Positions 35,901 through 48,500 of a stretch of DNA of 64,000 nt are shown here, piece by piece. Source of the DNA: Clitoria ternatea (Eukaryota; Streptophyta; Magnoliopsida; Fabales; Fabaceae); assembly GCA_037962975.1 (NCBI GenBank), contig CM075673.1:19824001-19888000 (forward strand), in the 5' to 3' direction. The notes under the pieces are model-generated. The model was given only the letters and a program-made list of their open reading frames with translations, was not told where the DNA came from and did no database searches. Position 1 is the stretch's first letter; each line of letters starts with the position of its first letter. Made by a program: the position numbers and the translations under genes.

Positions 35901-37532
35901 TTGGGGTACTATGAGGTTTTCTCAACTGTTTAAAAGGTTCAACACATACTACAAATTACAAATTTCACAAAGTTAAATAATGGTCATCAGTTGAATTTCA
36001 GTTTGAATTCACATTGCCAGTTCAACACTAAACATTCAAGCAGAAGATAGAAAAAAATTATAAACCCTGTATGACAGAAAAGCGTATGCATGCATGTGAA
36101 TAACTAGTTATTTTTGCGTTTCTGCATGCTTGGACATAGGGTAGAAGTTATTCAAATCAGATAGATTAAGTTGATGGATGATGATATCACCTCAGTTAAC
36201 TACCCACAAGACTAAAGAAAAACAAAACAAAATAAAATTGGATTCGATACAATCAAAGTATAGTCTAGGACCTAGACGACATGATAGCTAAAATTCACTA
36301 ACTAGTAACTAAGCAGCTGAATTTCATATCACCTCAGTTTATATTATACCGCACACCGGCCTAGTTTAGATGTATCGTAACAAAGAAAGAAACAGTAGAA
36401 CATGTAATATTAAAAAGAACAATTTCCCACGAACCTGAAAGTGAGAACTATTGAGGCAGCGGGCAACCTGTCTGAAAAGAGGGACCATGCAACGTTGGAA
36501 TTCGGCGGCTTGTGTGGCCTCAAGCACCTCCTCGAGTTCTCCAATGAAGAGAACCTCTTTCTGGCAATTAGTTACGGGCCAGTACTTCAACAAACCCCTA
36601 ATAACCGTATCGGCGAGCTTGAAATCCTTCTCAACAAACTGAGCAATGCAATACGACAATTGCTGATGGTACACAGCAATAGACTTGGGTTTATGGAGAG
36701 GCAAAAGCGCCCTCACAAGAAACAACTTATGCTCCTCCTTCATTGGTAGCGCAAACCCATTAATTATGCTCCCAAGAATCTCCAGAAGCTCCCCAATTCC
36801 GCTATGCCTTTCAGTCTCATATATAAACCGATAAAAGATGTTGTTAATAGCCTTCCTAATAAAGGGTCGATGAACCATGAATTTCCCATACACACGATGC
36901 AATATGGTTTTCAAATACTCACGCTCACGAGGGTCCTCAGAGTCAAACAAATCAAGCAATTTCAACACAAAGGAATGATCGATATACCGTTTAGCAACCT
37001 TGGTGTCAGTGTCGGAAGAAACCACGTATCTGAGAAGAAGCTCGTAGACAAGCTGCAAGTGCACCCACGCGGGATCCAAGCACATTTCCTCCTCCTCCGG
37101 ATCGCCGGCTTCTTGGCCGGTGTTCTCATGCGACGCCGGCGGCAAGCACCGAAAAATGTTCACCGAGACCATTTTGATCATCTCTTCCTGGCAAGTCTCG
37201 GTTATCTTCCCCGAACCCGATTGGATGAAATCGACGAGCTCCATCAGCGTCTGGCGCTTGATTTCCTTCTCCCGAATGGACTTGAGCGTGTCGGAGAAAT
37301 CCAACACGTGGCAGCATATCTGGAGCTTGCGGAGGAAGAGGTTCTGGCGCTCGGAAACGGCGGCGTCGCGGAGAGGAGGGAGAGGTTCGATTGTGGCGGA
37401 GGGAGGAGGCATCGTGACCGGTGGCGGGACGTTGGCGTTGGTGGCGGGAGGGCCATAACCGTAGGTGGATGGATCGCTTGGGTCTGACTTGGAGGGCTTC
37501 TTTTGCCCTCCCTTCATGATTCTCTTGAACAT
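30972..37532 (-). CDS. PP2A B'/B56 regulatory subunit, 2 exons, 472 aa
   Basis: Targets the PP2A A-C core enzyme to substrates. Exon 1 is 37532-36435 (366 codons) and exon 2 is 31292-30972 (106 codons plus stop); the frame joins at CAG|GTT across a GT-AG intron of 5142 bp. The N-terminus (MFKRIMKGGQKKPSKSD) and Pro-rich linker (about 20-60) resemble the plant alpha/beta group of B' subunits. The B56 HEAT-like core (about 60-460) is complete, including LLRYVVSSDTD, HRVYGKFMVHRPFIRKAINN, ILGSIINGFALPMKEEH, LLKYWPVTNCQKEVLF and WNQAVNGLTVNVRKMF. The C-terminus ends in a charged coiled-coil-like segment. Length is slightly under the usual 490-500. The intron is a transposon trap (SINE plus hAT). 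Confidence 0.95.
31975..33024. mobile_element. Non-autonomous hAT element, 1050 bp, 8-bp TSD
   Basis: The left end is CATAGCAGTCAAA; the right end, read in reverse, is CATAGTAGTCAAT. The 8-bp duplication GTCAAAAT is perfect (31967-31974, 33025-33032). Subterminal regions carry many CGCGAT/ATCGCG motifs in both orientations. The interior has a tandem duplication (next entry) and a (TA)n(TG)n tract at 32844-32902. No transposase is encoded. It inserted into a pre-existing SINE. Confidence 0.9.
32275..32600. repeat. Tandem duplication of about 165 bp inside the hAT element
   Basis: Two units both contain CATGCGCACCCACT, CGTCTTCTCC, TCGTCTTCT and GAGGTCTGTTTCGTCTTC. This creates a long Ser/Leu/Phe-rich reading frame that looks like a by-product of the pyrimidine-rich repeat. 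Confidence 0.8.
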
Positions 37533-37900
37533 TCTCGAAGAAGGATTTTTTGCAAACCCTAACCCTAACTTACTAAGCTATAACCAATTCGGAACTAGGA
37601 TAATGTTCCTGTTCCGTCGATGCTTCTTCTCTCCGACCGCGATTTTCGCATCACAGCGCGAAACGACGACGGATCTGAGAATACGAACGGCGAGTGTCGC
37701 GGTTCGAAAGGATCGAAGTCGCGAATCACCCGAATGGCGGCGGTTTATTGGTCGGAGATGCGTTCCGGCGATCAGAGAGAGAGAGAAAGAGAGTGAGAGT
37801 GAAAGAAAGAGAATGGTTTGGTTGTTTGGGGAGAATTAAGGAAGATAGAGAGATTAGAGAGGGAATGAAAAGGGATTATGTTGATGAATTAGGATAATCC
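37533..37900 (-). promoter_or_regulatory. Probable 5' UTR/promoter of the PP2A gene
   Basis: GC-richer than its surroundings, with a GA-rich tract (37770-37815, CT-rich in gene orientation), as is common in plant leaders. No TATA box is obvious. Confidence 0.45.
37554..37568. promoter_or_regulatory. Telo-box-like motif in PP2A 5' leader
   Basis: AAACCCTAACCCTAA lies about 20-35 bp upstream of the start codon (gene on the minus strand). Telo boxes are known near the starts of many plant housekeeping genes; the function here is inferred. Confidence 0.45.
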
Positions 37901-40900
37901 AAATTAGGAACAGTGATTATTTGAGATTGTGGTGTGGACCATTTTTTTTACATCTTAATTAATTGCCAATTCAAATATTGAATTCAACTTGAGCTTTTTC
38001 AGTTGGCCTTGTTTGCTTCCAATTGCATCTCTTTATTTTCTAAGTATGAAATAATAATCTGAGCACCCAAGATTTCGTTTATAGATGATATATAAATACC
38101 ACTTTATTAAACTTAAAGATATGTTTTAATCTAATCAATTTTTGAAATTTAACTCATCTAAATTTTTATTTATTAAAAAAATAACTCTTGACTTAATGTG
38201 TGTTAATGAGAGCCCACCATGTTGGGTATTTATTTTTTAAAAAAAATCTTAGAATCTAATTTATTTTCAAGTAGAAAAATATACTATACATGGTAAGTTG
38301 AAGAAAAATCAACATACAGGTATTTAGAAAATGAATGAAGACCAAATGTTGTTTAGACTAATTATTTTAATAATCATTATTGATATAATTGATAAAAATT
38401 ATTTGATCAACTAACCTCGGTTTGTTATTTCCGACAAATATTAATATTTTTCTAATTTTGTTAAAAAAAACGTTTAGAGATATTAATATTTGATTAACCA
38501 AGTTATGAGTTATAGAGAAGAATTGGAGATGTATACTCTTCATGAATATAAGAATAAAGATCAAATTTTTATCTAGAAAACATAAGAATAGGTTAGAAAA
38601 AAACAAAACACAATTAAAGTTGCCACGTGACATAAAACATCAATAAGAAAGTTGTTAATGTCACATTGTCACTAATCATAAACCTAAAATTTAAACGAGT
38701 TATTAACACTTTAATATATATGAATTCATGTGTGGTTCCACATGTACAGGTACACTTACTAAAATGAAATTGTACGATAAAAATTATATGATATTACATA
38801 TATATTTTTATAGTTTGTATTTATTACGCCCATTTGTTTAGCAAACATGTAATTTTCATATACTTTTACTAACATTTTAAGCTTTTCTCTCTTCCTTCAA
38901 AACTTATTCAACATATTGTTTATTTAAAATAAGTAGGTTTTAAACGTATTTTTATATAGGTTTTTATTAGATTTTTAGAATGGGTAACTATATTAGATAA
39001 ATATAACGGTTTTCATCATCTAATCTACATCGAATAAAATTAATTAACCGATTTAAAATAATCAAAAACTAATTAAACTGAAAACCGTCAACTCAAAATC
39101 ATAAGGAATTGTATTATGTGTGCGGTTCGAATCGAATAATCTACTTTTAAAAACCGAACTAAGTTCAAGTAAAGCACAATCTTTAATATATTACTCATAT
39201 TTATATTATTTTATTAAATTACATATATCAATTAACCTTAAAATGAGACTTAAAAGACTATAAATGTTTATTTATAATATCTTTATTATACTGAAATTTT
39301 TTAGAGTGGTTATTTTATTTTTAAAATAGTTATTCTTGATTTTATTATGTTAGTGAGGAGGTTATGTAAAACGGAAATTGATTTAATCTATCCTAGCGGT
39401 GGATATTAAGTTATTCATTTTAAATGTTTACATCCATCCATCTCTATTTCTTAGTTTTATTGGGGATCGAATTTATATTAATGAATTCATAACAACTCAT
39501 GTATTCTATTTAACCTGGTCCTCATTTACCCATTTCTTTTTGTAAGAACTTATAATCAACTTAATTTATCTACTAATATATCAAGAGAGATTTCAACCTA
39601 TTAACACCAGAAACTTTGTTCCATTATCTCAAAAGAAATAATGAGATAAAATTGAAAAAAAAATTGCATAATTTTCTGATTGATTTTTTTAGATTTAGTT
39701 GATTTTTTAAAAAACTTATTGATTTTGGTTTTAGATATTGATTTATTTTTTGTATTTTCCAAAGTTGCTAAAATGTTAAGTTTTAGTGTTTGCCGTTAGT
39801 CTCGATCTATTCTCAACATTAATTAAGTAATATTTTCTTTTAAAACAATTAAATTAACAATTCTCATGAGAGTCATCGCCATCTCCTACAAATCTCATCT
39901 ATCTTTCTAAATCCGGTTACAAAGCGACATAAGCCTATCCATACCAGAAGATGAAGATGAAAGCATGGAGGTTCAGAAACATAACTTCAAATTGTTCATT
40001 TAAGTTTACTCATATCATTGTTAATGCAGACTTTTGTTAAACATTTAAGTACTTACTATGAAAAGAAACTCACCATATAAAGCAAAAATAAACATTTTTA
40101 AACTACATGGACTAAAACAAATCAAAATTAATTCATAGACTAAAACCAAAAACACAACATTTTTACTTACCAACAATTTATTTTATCCTATTTTTATTTA
40201 TCAGAATAACTCATAAGACAAGTGTTGTTTAATTATAGAATGAAAATAAGGGTATAGTTGTAATAAAAAAAAAGAGAAAACGATATAAATGTTTAAAGAT
40301 AAATTATACTACAAGATGTATATCCACACTTACTCTCTCTATATATATATATTAGGTAGAAACTTTGTAAATACTCATCCGGTCCTTTTCATGAGATATT
40401 TTTATGTATTATTTATTATTTTTTATAATATATACTTTTATTAATTATAAATTTTCTCTTTTGATATTAATAAAAGATAATTTTAGAAGTAGAATAAATA
40501 TAATTAATAAATTTAAAATATTTACCTAAAATAACTTGATGTCGTGAAATTGTATAATCAATAATTTATTGAAGGTTTACAATTGAAGTGAGTAATTTGT
40601 TACTCAACTGCCATTTTATTTGCTTACCTGATGTTATAATTACTTTAGTTATTTAAAGATAAAAGATTACAAATTTGAAAAAAAAAAAGAGTTGGGTCAA
40701 GTCATATGTAAGAAAGAGTATATGATAATTATGTATTTGATAAATTACATAATAATGAACCATTCAATACAGATGCATTAAACGAGGCATTTGAAAATTT
40801 AATCACCTAAATTCATAAATGTAAGTTTTCATAGTACTATTGTCTTTGACCAAGTTGTTGGATTTAATAAAAATACAACTATATATAATACACATGTACT

Positions 40901-41039
40901 GATGGAGGAGTGATAGGACCATCCATCCACCATAAATTGTTGAGACACACTTTAAGAATTTTAGTAGCCCCACTCTCCAGTATTCCATTATGACATGGTA
41001 ATGAGGTGTAAAAACTACTTTAACTTGTATATATCTTGT
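37901..41039. other. AT-rich intergenic spacer
   Basis: No gene is recognised. Frames are short. No transposon termini were identified. Confidence 0.6.
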
Positions 41040-41220
41040 GGTAAATTAATAGTAACTTTTAACTTAGCAACAGAACAGAAAGTTAGAGAAATAAAAAAAT
41101 TTAAAGGTTGATATTGATCCTTTACATCGTTCGAGACAATCAAAACTCTGTTAAACCGTAGAATAAAATTTCTCCCCCAATCAACTATGTTCCGTTGGCA
41201 AACATGGTGAACCAAATCAT
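41040..41220 (+). repeat. Dispersed repeat, second copy
   Basis: Similar to 11621-11810 (shared order: AGAAATA..AAAAATTTAAA, CGTTCGAGACAATCAAAA, ACCGTAG, GTTGGC), but without the tandem duplication seen there. Confidence 0.5.
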
Positions 41221-42059
41221 GCTATCTTGAATATAGAATCGATTATTAAAAACAAATTTTGGGTACCCACTTTTTTTATATGATCGGAACAATAATACAA
41301 AATATTGATGTTACCAAGTTTAAGGATTGAATATCGGTAGAGCTAAGAGTGCTAAATTATTATTTTGATTTGAAAATGTATTAAACACAATTATATTAGT
41401 CTTAGAAAAATAAATATAATCACTTTCGTTCCAAAAAAACATCGATCATTTTACTAATTTAAAGAATTGAATTGGTCAGTGGTTAAATAATTTTTCATTC
41501 AATCCTTTTTAGAAGATCTTATTTTTTAGTTTTTATTTTTATTTTTAAGACATTTTTTAATTTACAATGTGTGTTAATTCTTTATTTTTCAACACATATA
41601 TCCTTGTTAATTACGTTTTCTCTCTCTTAATATCAATTGAATTTAAAATATTCATTTATCTCTTAATTAATATGAAAGCTACATTTAAAAGTTTAATAAG
41701 AATAATTAATAAATTTAATGCATTCACGTAAACTAAATAAAGTTCTTAATACATGTGAAATGATGTAATAAAGTCTTAAAAAAAAGACCGGAAGGAGTAG
41801 TATTTTTATTTTCAAACTCAAGAGTAAAGTCAAACACTAGTCTCTTAACTAAAATGTTAAGGGTTCAATTATTTGTATAGGAATAAAGTAGTTTTAAAAT
41901 TATGGACTAGTTGTCTCACTCATCAAAGTATCTTCAAATTGATAAAGATATTAATCACTATGATCAATTATGATATATACACTAGAATAAACCTATAACT
42001 AAAAAAAGTCAAATGTTTCTATTTAATTGTTCATCTAAAGGTAAAACTTTTATTTCCAA
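41221..42059. other. AT-rich intergenic spacer
   Basis: No feature is recognised. Confidence 0.5.
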
Positions 42060-42650
42060 TCTAGTCTCGATATCGGCCTATGGGCAGAAAGGTCATTGGC
42101 CTAAAAGCCGTCATGCAAGATCGACATCGCACAAGCATTGAAACACGACATTAGCCTTTAACACCGCGCATGAGACTCACGACGTAATTTCGGTATGAGT
42201 TATTCTCTTAAGACTGAAAAGTCAAAGTTGACTTATGCAATCACATGTTGATGAAGTAACCTGCAAAGTAACTGATGGAAATGTACAGTTGGTAGGTATG
42301 GTCATTGTTGCGTGTCAGCCTTTCTACAATTATCAGAATTACGCTGACACCTTGTACGATAAGCTCACCTACTCAAAACGACTCTTCTGTTACCCTCGGG
42401 TATAAATACTCACATATCAACAATGAAAAGTAGAACATTCTCTTTTGAACTTACGTTTGAGTTCTAATATTCCATTTGAATAGTCACTGACTTAAGAGAC
42501 AGAATATCCTTGTAGGTGATACCTTTTTTGCTCCACAACGTATAAGGCTGATGATTTTGGTATGAGAAATCACTCTAAGACTTTTATTTCCCACTAGAAT
42601 AGAGGATATAATACTGGATCCTTACTAAATCGATATAAAATTTGAACATA
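42060..42650 (+). repeat. Probable LTR fragment with TATA box
   Basis: The block is less AT-rich than its flanks. It has TCGGGTATAAATACTCAC (TATAAATA about 42401-42408) and a downstream leader-like tract (ACTGACTTAAG...GAATATCCTTGTAGGTGATACC), typical of plant LTR R-U5 regions. Boundaries are unclear and no coding domain is present. Confidence 0.4.
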
Positions 42651-44298
42651 TAACATCTTTAAGGGCTAGTCACGAGGCCAACCTTAACACCCTAGCCTAC
42701 ACGAGTTCAATTTCTATTTAACTTCAATTGTCCATTTAGAAATTTAAAAGAGTGTTGATTGTCCATTTAGACTTTCAAGAGATTATTAATTGTTGTTTTT
42801 TTAATAATATCATTGTTGATATGAAAGTCAAGAGAATCTTAAGACAATAAATAAGAGGGAGATAAAGATACAAGACAAAAACAATCAATGATTTATAAAA
42901 ATCAACAAAATTAATTACATTTATAGGCCCTATCTCTCAAAATGAACTTATAGTTTACAGATATATGATTTATAGCTTATAGTTTTTCAGGTAGCTTATT
43001 ACTTATGGCTTTTTAGGTAACTTATTGAAATATAGTTGTTTGGTAAAACTAGTTTAAATTATGTTAAATGAGAGATCAAAGTTGTTATTTTAAATTAATA
43101 AAAGGGTACAAATGATAATTAAACAACTAATAAAATAGCTTATAACTTTTAAAATATCATAAATTGTCTCAGGTCATTTTTCAAAAGTTAACTTCTTATT
43201 TTTTATGTTTAACAAATAATTTTAATAACATTTAAAAAGTCATAGGCTCCTTAAAAATTAATAAGCTACATGGATCAAACATATACTTAATATATATGTC
43301 TCGGTAGAAATGAAATAAATAATATTTAATAATCAACCCACAAATTAACTTTTATAATCCAAATCTAGAGTTTCTACCCAACCCAAAAATCAACTTTTAT
43401 AATCCAAATTTAGAGTTTATAAAGGGAGGAATATCAATTAAGATAGAAAAGGCAAAGAAAGACGGTTATATGAGATGTACATAATGTTTCGAAGGAATCA
43501 GGTAAAAAAGGAACTGATCATTTAATATTTGAGTGACGCTAGCAAGACTTTTTCCTACTTATTTCACAAAAGCATTTTTCAATTAAATAATTAATAATTT
43601 TTTCACCATTTTCAATAAAATCATAATAACAACCAGTATAAAGAATCATAAAATATTTTTTCTATATTAATTGTTTCAATAAGATATTTTTCACACCAAT
43701 CATCAAAACAATCAATATAAAACATCAATATTTCATAGTTTTTTACATCGGTTATTTTAATAATTGATATAAAATTTTACACCTCTTATTCTAATAAACG
43801 ATGTAAAATATGTTTTTTCACATTGGTTGTTTCAATAGTAAGTGTAGAAGATTTTTTACATTATTATTGAAACAACTTGTATAAAAAATCATGACGTGTG
43901 GCAACCGGCTGCACACAAAAATTCTCAAAATAGAAAAAGTTATACACAAAAATATGTTTTGACCATTTTCAAGGAAAAACATGCAACTTAAGCTTCAATT
44001 CTTAATGGAATTGGTCCATTCCAATTCACACAAGTCATAAATCATAAATATAACCTATTGAAACCATCCAGAGGTCCCTAAACCTCACAGAACGCATTTT
44101 GGTGTATATGCATAATTCCTACTAAAACTTATCAAATTCCAAATTCACATCACTAAACCATTTCCAATGCATGTACCATTCAAATGCAATGCAATATACA
44201 GTTTCTGCCCATAATGATGAATTAATGCATCCAAACATATCAATCCATAATTCCCAGATATAATGCAACAAATGCAATCCATATGGGACCATCCATGG
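42651..44298. other. AT-rich spacer with ACATCGGTT-type repeats
   Basis: At 43640-43885, short motifs related to ACATCGGTTATTTTAATAA and its inverse (AATAAACGATGTAAAA) alternate. Such arrays are common in internal or subterminal parts of plant DNA transposons, but no termini were found. No gene is recognised. Confidence 0.4.
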
Positions 44299-45295
44299 TG
44301 TGAACACCTATTTTTTGTCCCAAAAAAATAAAAAATAAAAAAATAATATTAAAAAATTACATAGTGACCGTTGCATAGTGGTCGTTGCATAGTAACCTTC
44401 TTCATTTCTATAAATACTCAATCTCTCCTCATTTCCTACCACACTTCTCCTTTCACCAACCTTCTTCCATAATTTTTCTCAAGCAATGACCAATAATTGT
44501 CGAAGCCAAGAGGAAAGAATAAGGGAGGAAAACCGATGTTTGGTGACTACCTTCTTGCTCCTTATAACATGAGTAATAGTTTATCTTTATTGAGTATTTT
44601 ATTTATGACCATATGTGTAATAAATAATTTTAGGATTTTAAAATAGTTTGTTTCCATAAGAGTAAGTGATTACTCATTCATACTTAAAAAAATTAATTCT
44701 TTTTAAAAAAGAAAAAAATAAGGCCCAAAAAAATAAAAAAAATAAAAAAGGGCCAAAAAAACAAAAATAAAAAATCTCAAAAAAAACAAAAATTAAAAAA
44801 AGGAAAAAGAAAGAGGTTATAGTAATTATTTGATGTGGGACCTAGTTTGGTTGGATAATTAGAAAAAATTGAGGAAATTGACATCAAATTTAGACAAATT
44901 GAAAAAAGAGGAAAGTGATGACATGTGATGAGGGATCCAAGGCCAATTTTTCTCTATAAATAAAGAGTGATGCTAAGGAAAAAATGAGAAGAAGAGGAGG
45001 AGGAGAGAAAAGGGTGATATATTTTTGTGTGATTTTTAAGAAAAGTTATTTCCAAAAATAGAGGTATGTAAATATGGTTAGGAAGGTGTGTGTATTACTC
45101 TATGATGTTTTAGTATGTGAGTTTTGTGACTAAAAAAACTGTAAGAGTCTTATAACAGGTGTCCAAACACCCTCAAATCGAGTCCAAACGGAGCCAAAAG
45201 CGATAGAAATCTATACAAAATCGATCTCTGGATTTCCGTTCTTGTTCTTCATTAATTGTTATTGTACTAAGGTATTTTTAATAAATACAAGAATA

Positions 45296-45531
45296 TTTAT
45301 TTATCTTTATTTATTCATCTTTATTATTTTTATTTATTTATTTATTTTTCTATACTTTTATTTTTCTCTATTTATTTTTCTACACTTTATTTTTTTCACT
45401 TTATTTTCCTACAATTGTTTACTTATTCTTTTATTTTTCTGTACTTTTATTTTTTTATTTATTTTTCTGCACTTTTATTTTTATTTATTTATTTTTCTTT
45501 ATTTTATTTTTCCACACTTTATGTAACATCC
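45296..45531. repeat. TTTATTT/TTTTTCTGCAC low-complexity LTR domain, left half
   Basis: Degenerate tandem repeats of roughly 25-40 bp, based on TTTATTTTTCT[G/A]CACTTTTA. The same repeat continues at 48043-48500 beyond the inserted LTR. The Phe/Leu/Tyr-rich reading frames it creates are artefacts. Confidence 0.85.
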
Positions 45532-46095
45532 TAATTAAGCCTTAATGAGCAAATTATAGATAATGACTTATTAATTAAGTAAATGCAAAGTTACTATTAT
45601 TCCCTTGGTCACTTAAGTTGAGTAAAATTTTCTTTTCCTCTTCAACTTCAATTTTACGTACATGCAAAGGAAGAAACTTGGTGCCATTTCTTCTTACTTT
45701 CGTGGCTTCATTGCTTCACCCACCATCTTCTCTTAAATTCACTAAATCAAGTGATACCCAAGCTTCTTTTTCTTCATCCCCTCCACGTGGGCAGCCATTA
45801 AAGGCTTGATCGAATCTCCGTTCTTCCATTCGAAAGGTAACCCATGACCCCATTCGCTTTCGGAGTTTTATTTCCTTGAACCCACTTCTCAATTCCTTCA
45901 ATTTTATGAATTTTAAAGCTATTAGAATCACTATTTGGTTCCGGGCAGCCTTGGGTGTTGTTGGATTTTGGCCTTTTTTGACTTCGAGTAAGTATTCCGG
46001 ATACCCATAGCTTCTAAAATATTATTCTGCTAGTTTCAGAGCTTGATAATGAGTAATTTCATGAAATTAGGTGTTTCGTAGCGTGTTTGGAACCC

Positions 46096-46306
46096 GGACA
46101 ACATTGGGTATCCTCCGAATTAAAGTTTCGGTGACCGTCGGAGCAATTTGAAACCATTTCAGAGCTGTTTGGTGAGCGGACAACATTGGGTGTTCTCCGA
46201 ATTAAAGTTTCGGTGATCGTTGGAGCAAATCGGAAACATTTCGGAGTAGTTTAAGTGAGCAGACAGCTTTGGGATCCTTCGGAATCAAGTTTCGGAGGCC
46301 GACGGC
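46096..46306 (+). repeat. 82-83-bp tandem repeat in solo LTR
   Basis: Two and a half units start at 46096, 46178 and 46261. The first two have GGACAACATTGGG, CTCCGAATTAAAGTTTCGGTG and GGAGCAA; the third is diverged. Confidence 0.85.
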
Positions 46307-47499
46307 TTAGTTCGGTAAGTCGTTGATTATTTAAATAACTATTGGAAGGTTGTTTATGCTCAGTTTAATTAAATTGAGTACTAATTGACGTAATCGTAAT
46401 TTAGAAATTATTTGGAGGCATTTCGGAGCTTGGGTGATTAATTGGAAGTGCGTAACGGGAGTGGATAACACTTATCGGATTTTTAGAGGCTTCAGATTAG
46501 TGATCGGATAGCTGCCGATAGCGTTTGGATAACTCGAGGAGCTTCTAGGATTTCTTATTATAGGTAAGGGGAGCCATTACATTTTAAATGCATGGTTTAT
46601 GGACGGGTTCAGGGTATATTGCTATATTGTTTATTATATAATTGTGAAATATGATGAGTGACATGTTTTGGTTATGTGATAACTTGAGAAATACCCCGTT
46701 ATATGTGATATCTATAAGATATTGATTGTTATGATGATTTCCGTCCATGATTGTATATAGAATTGCATGAGATACAATGTGTAAATATGTATATATGAGT
46801 AATGCATGATTTCCAGGAAATGTGGATATACACTTGGTGCATTGCATGTGTATGAAATATCCAGGAATTGTCAATGTGTGGTTATTGGATGAAGTTATGC
46901 ATGAGAACCTTGAATGAATAATGTTGTATGGAGAAAATGATAGTTTACATGATTTTTATGCATAATTGAGTAACTGAGTAGGTCAAATACAGATTTATAA
47001 GGTTTGGATGGCATAGGATAGTTCCATTAGTATCTATGTGTGATTTGTGACTTGTAGAAACTGGAACGGGTCAAATCCGTTGAGAATTGACCATTGAGTT
47101 GCACAAAAATACCTTAAAACGGGCTAAACACGTTTCTGCGCATAAGTCCCTCGTTTTGGGAATTTTTGAGTGCGGCCAGTGGCTACACGTTATAAATTGT
47201 GTATATTAGGTGGTGTCAAAATTTAGTGGCATTCCGAGGTCATTTGCATGGTCTTAGGTGGGTGAGAAGTTCACTTTTTCATAAAATTCTGCATAATTTA
47301 AGAAGCTGTTAGGAGACCTTTTAACATCTATTGTTTTCTCCTTTTACACCTGTTACGCGCTGGTGTTAAAAGTCCCTCCTATTCCCCTTTTTTCTTTTTA
47401 CACCTGCTGTTTTCCACCCTTTTACACCAGTTTATGTCCGCTGTTAAAATGCCATCAACATTTTTTTTATTTATATATATGTATATGCTTAGTTTATTT

Positions 47500-47502
<3 letters not shown>

Positions 47503-47571
<69 letters not shown>
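47503..47571. repeat. (CA)n(TA)n microsatellite
   Basis: About 15 CA units are followed by about 19 TA units. Confidence 0.95.
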
Positions 47572-47574
<3 letters not shown>

Positions 47575-48042
47575 AATACCTTATTTATGTGACATTTATT
47601 ATATATACACATATATGGGTATTTATTGTTTGTTTATATTTATGTATATATATATATATTAAACTTTTACTTACGGGTATCTTACTTTTATACATATTAA
47701 TTTGTTTATTTATTTATATATATTATTTATTGATTGATTATCATTTGTTTATTCTTTATTTATTTAACTATTTCTTTTTAATTGAATGATGTGATTAGTG
47801 TCTTTAATTTTTTATCATTGTTTAATATGAAACATTTAACTAATTACTTTCATGTTTTATTTAATGTAAAAATAGTGTAATATTTATTTCAATTAATTCA
47901 ATTAAATTTATGGTTATATTTTTTTATCTTATCTTTTATGGGTTATTGGAAATTTTTGGTGGTCAATTTAGTTCCCTAAAATCGTGAAAAATTTATTTGG
48001 GTTTTAGGCACCTTGTTTTACATGTTAGGGTGTTTTACTTTA

Positions 48043-48500
48043 TATTCCTGCAGTTATTTATTTATCCATTTATTTTTCTGCACTTTTATTTTTCTTTATT
48101 TACTTTTCTGCACTTTTATTTTTGTCAATTTATTTTTTTGCACTTTATTTATCCACACTTTATTTTTATACAATTATTAGTTTATTATTTATTTTCTACA
48201 CTTTTAGTTTTATTTATTTATTTTTCTGTCATTTTATTTTTATTTATTTATTTTTCTGCATTTTATTTTTATGTATTTATTTTTCTGCGTTTTTATTTTT
48301 ATTTATTTATTTATTACCCTTTTATTTTTATTGATTTATTTTTTTGTCCTTTTATTTTTTATTTATTTATTTTTCTACACTTTCATTTTTATTTATTTAT
48401 TTTTCTGTACTATATTTTTCCACACTTTATTTTTTACAGTTATTTATTTATTTATTTATCTTTCTACACTTTTATTTATTTATCTGTATCTTAACTTCCT
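48043..48500. repeat. TTTATTT/TTTTTCTGCAC low-complexity LTR domain, right half
   Basis: Continuation of the repeat at 45296-45531. Confidence 0.8.

Larger units (their letters stand above)
31293..36434 (-). other. 5.1-kb intron of the PP2A B' gene
   Basis: Donor GTTCG at 36434 and acceptor TGCAG at 31293 on the minus strand. It contains a SINE split by a hAT element (31904-33156); no coding features were recognised elsewhere in it. Confidence 0.85.
45532..48037 (+). mobile_element. Solo gypsy LTR, 2.5 kb, TSD CTTTA
   Basis: It starts TGTAACATCC, like the LTR at 57191, and ends GTTAGGGTGTTTTA, a decayed form of the GGGTGTTACA end at 61030. Flanking CTTTA is present at 45527-45531 and 48038-48042, and the host low-complexity repeat is restored across the join. 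No PBS or coding domain is seen. It holds the 82-83-bp tandem repeat and a (CA)n(TA)n tract (47503-47571). Confidence 0.65.

Noticed and set aside
36804..37487. 227-codon plus-strand frame opposite PP2A exon 1
   Set aside because: Antisense shadow of a strongly conserved coding exon.
43640..43885. ACATCGGTT-type repeats as a complete CACTA element
   Set aside because: No CACTA termini or 3-bp duplication found near them.
44485..44570. Small gene starting ATGACCAATAATTG after a TATA box
   Set aside because: The frame closes after about 28 codons and the region lies in the presumed LTR.
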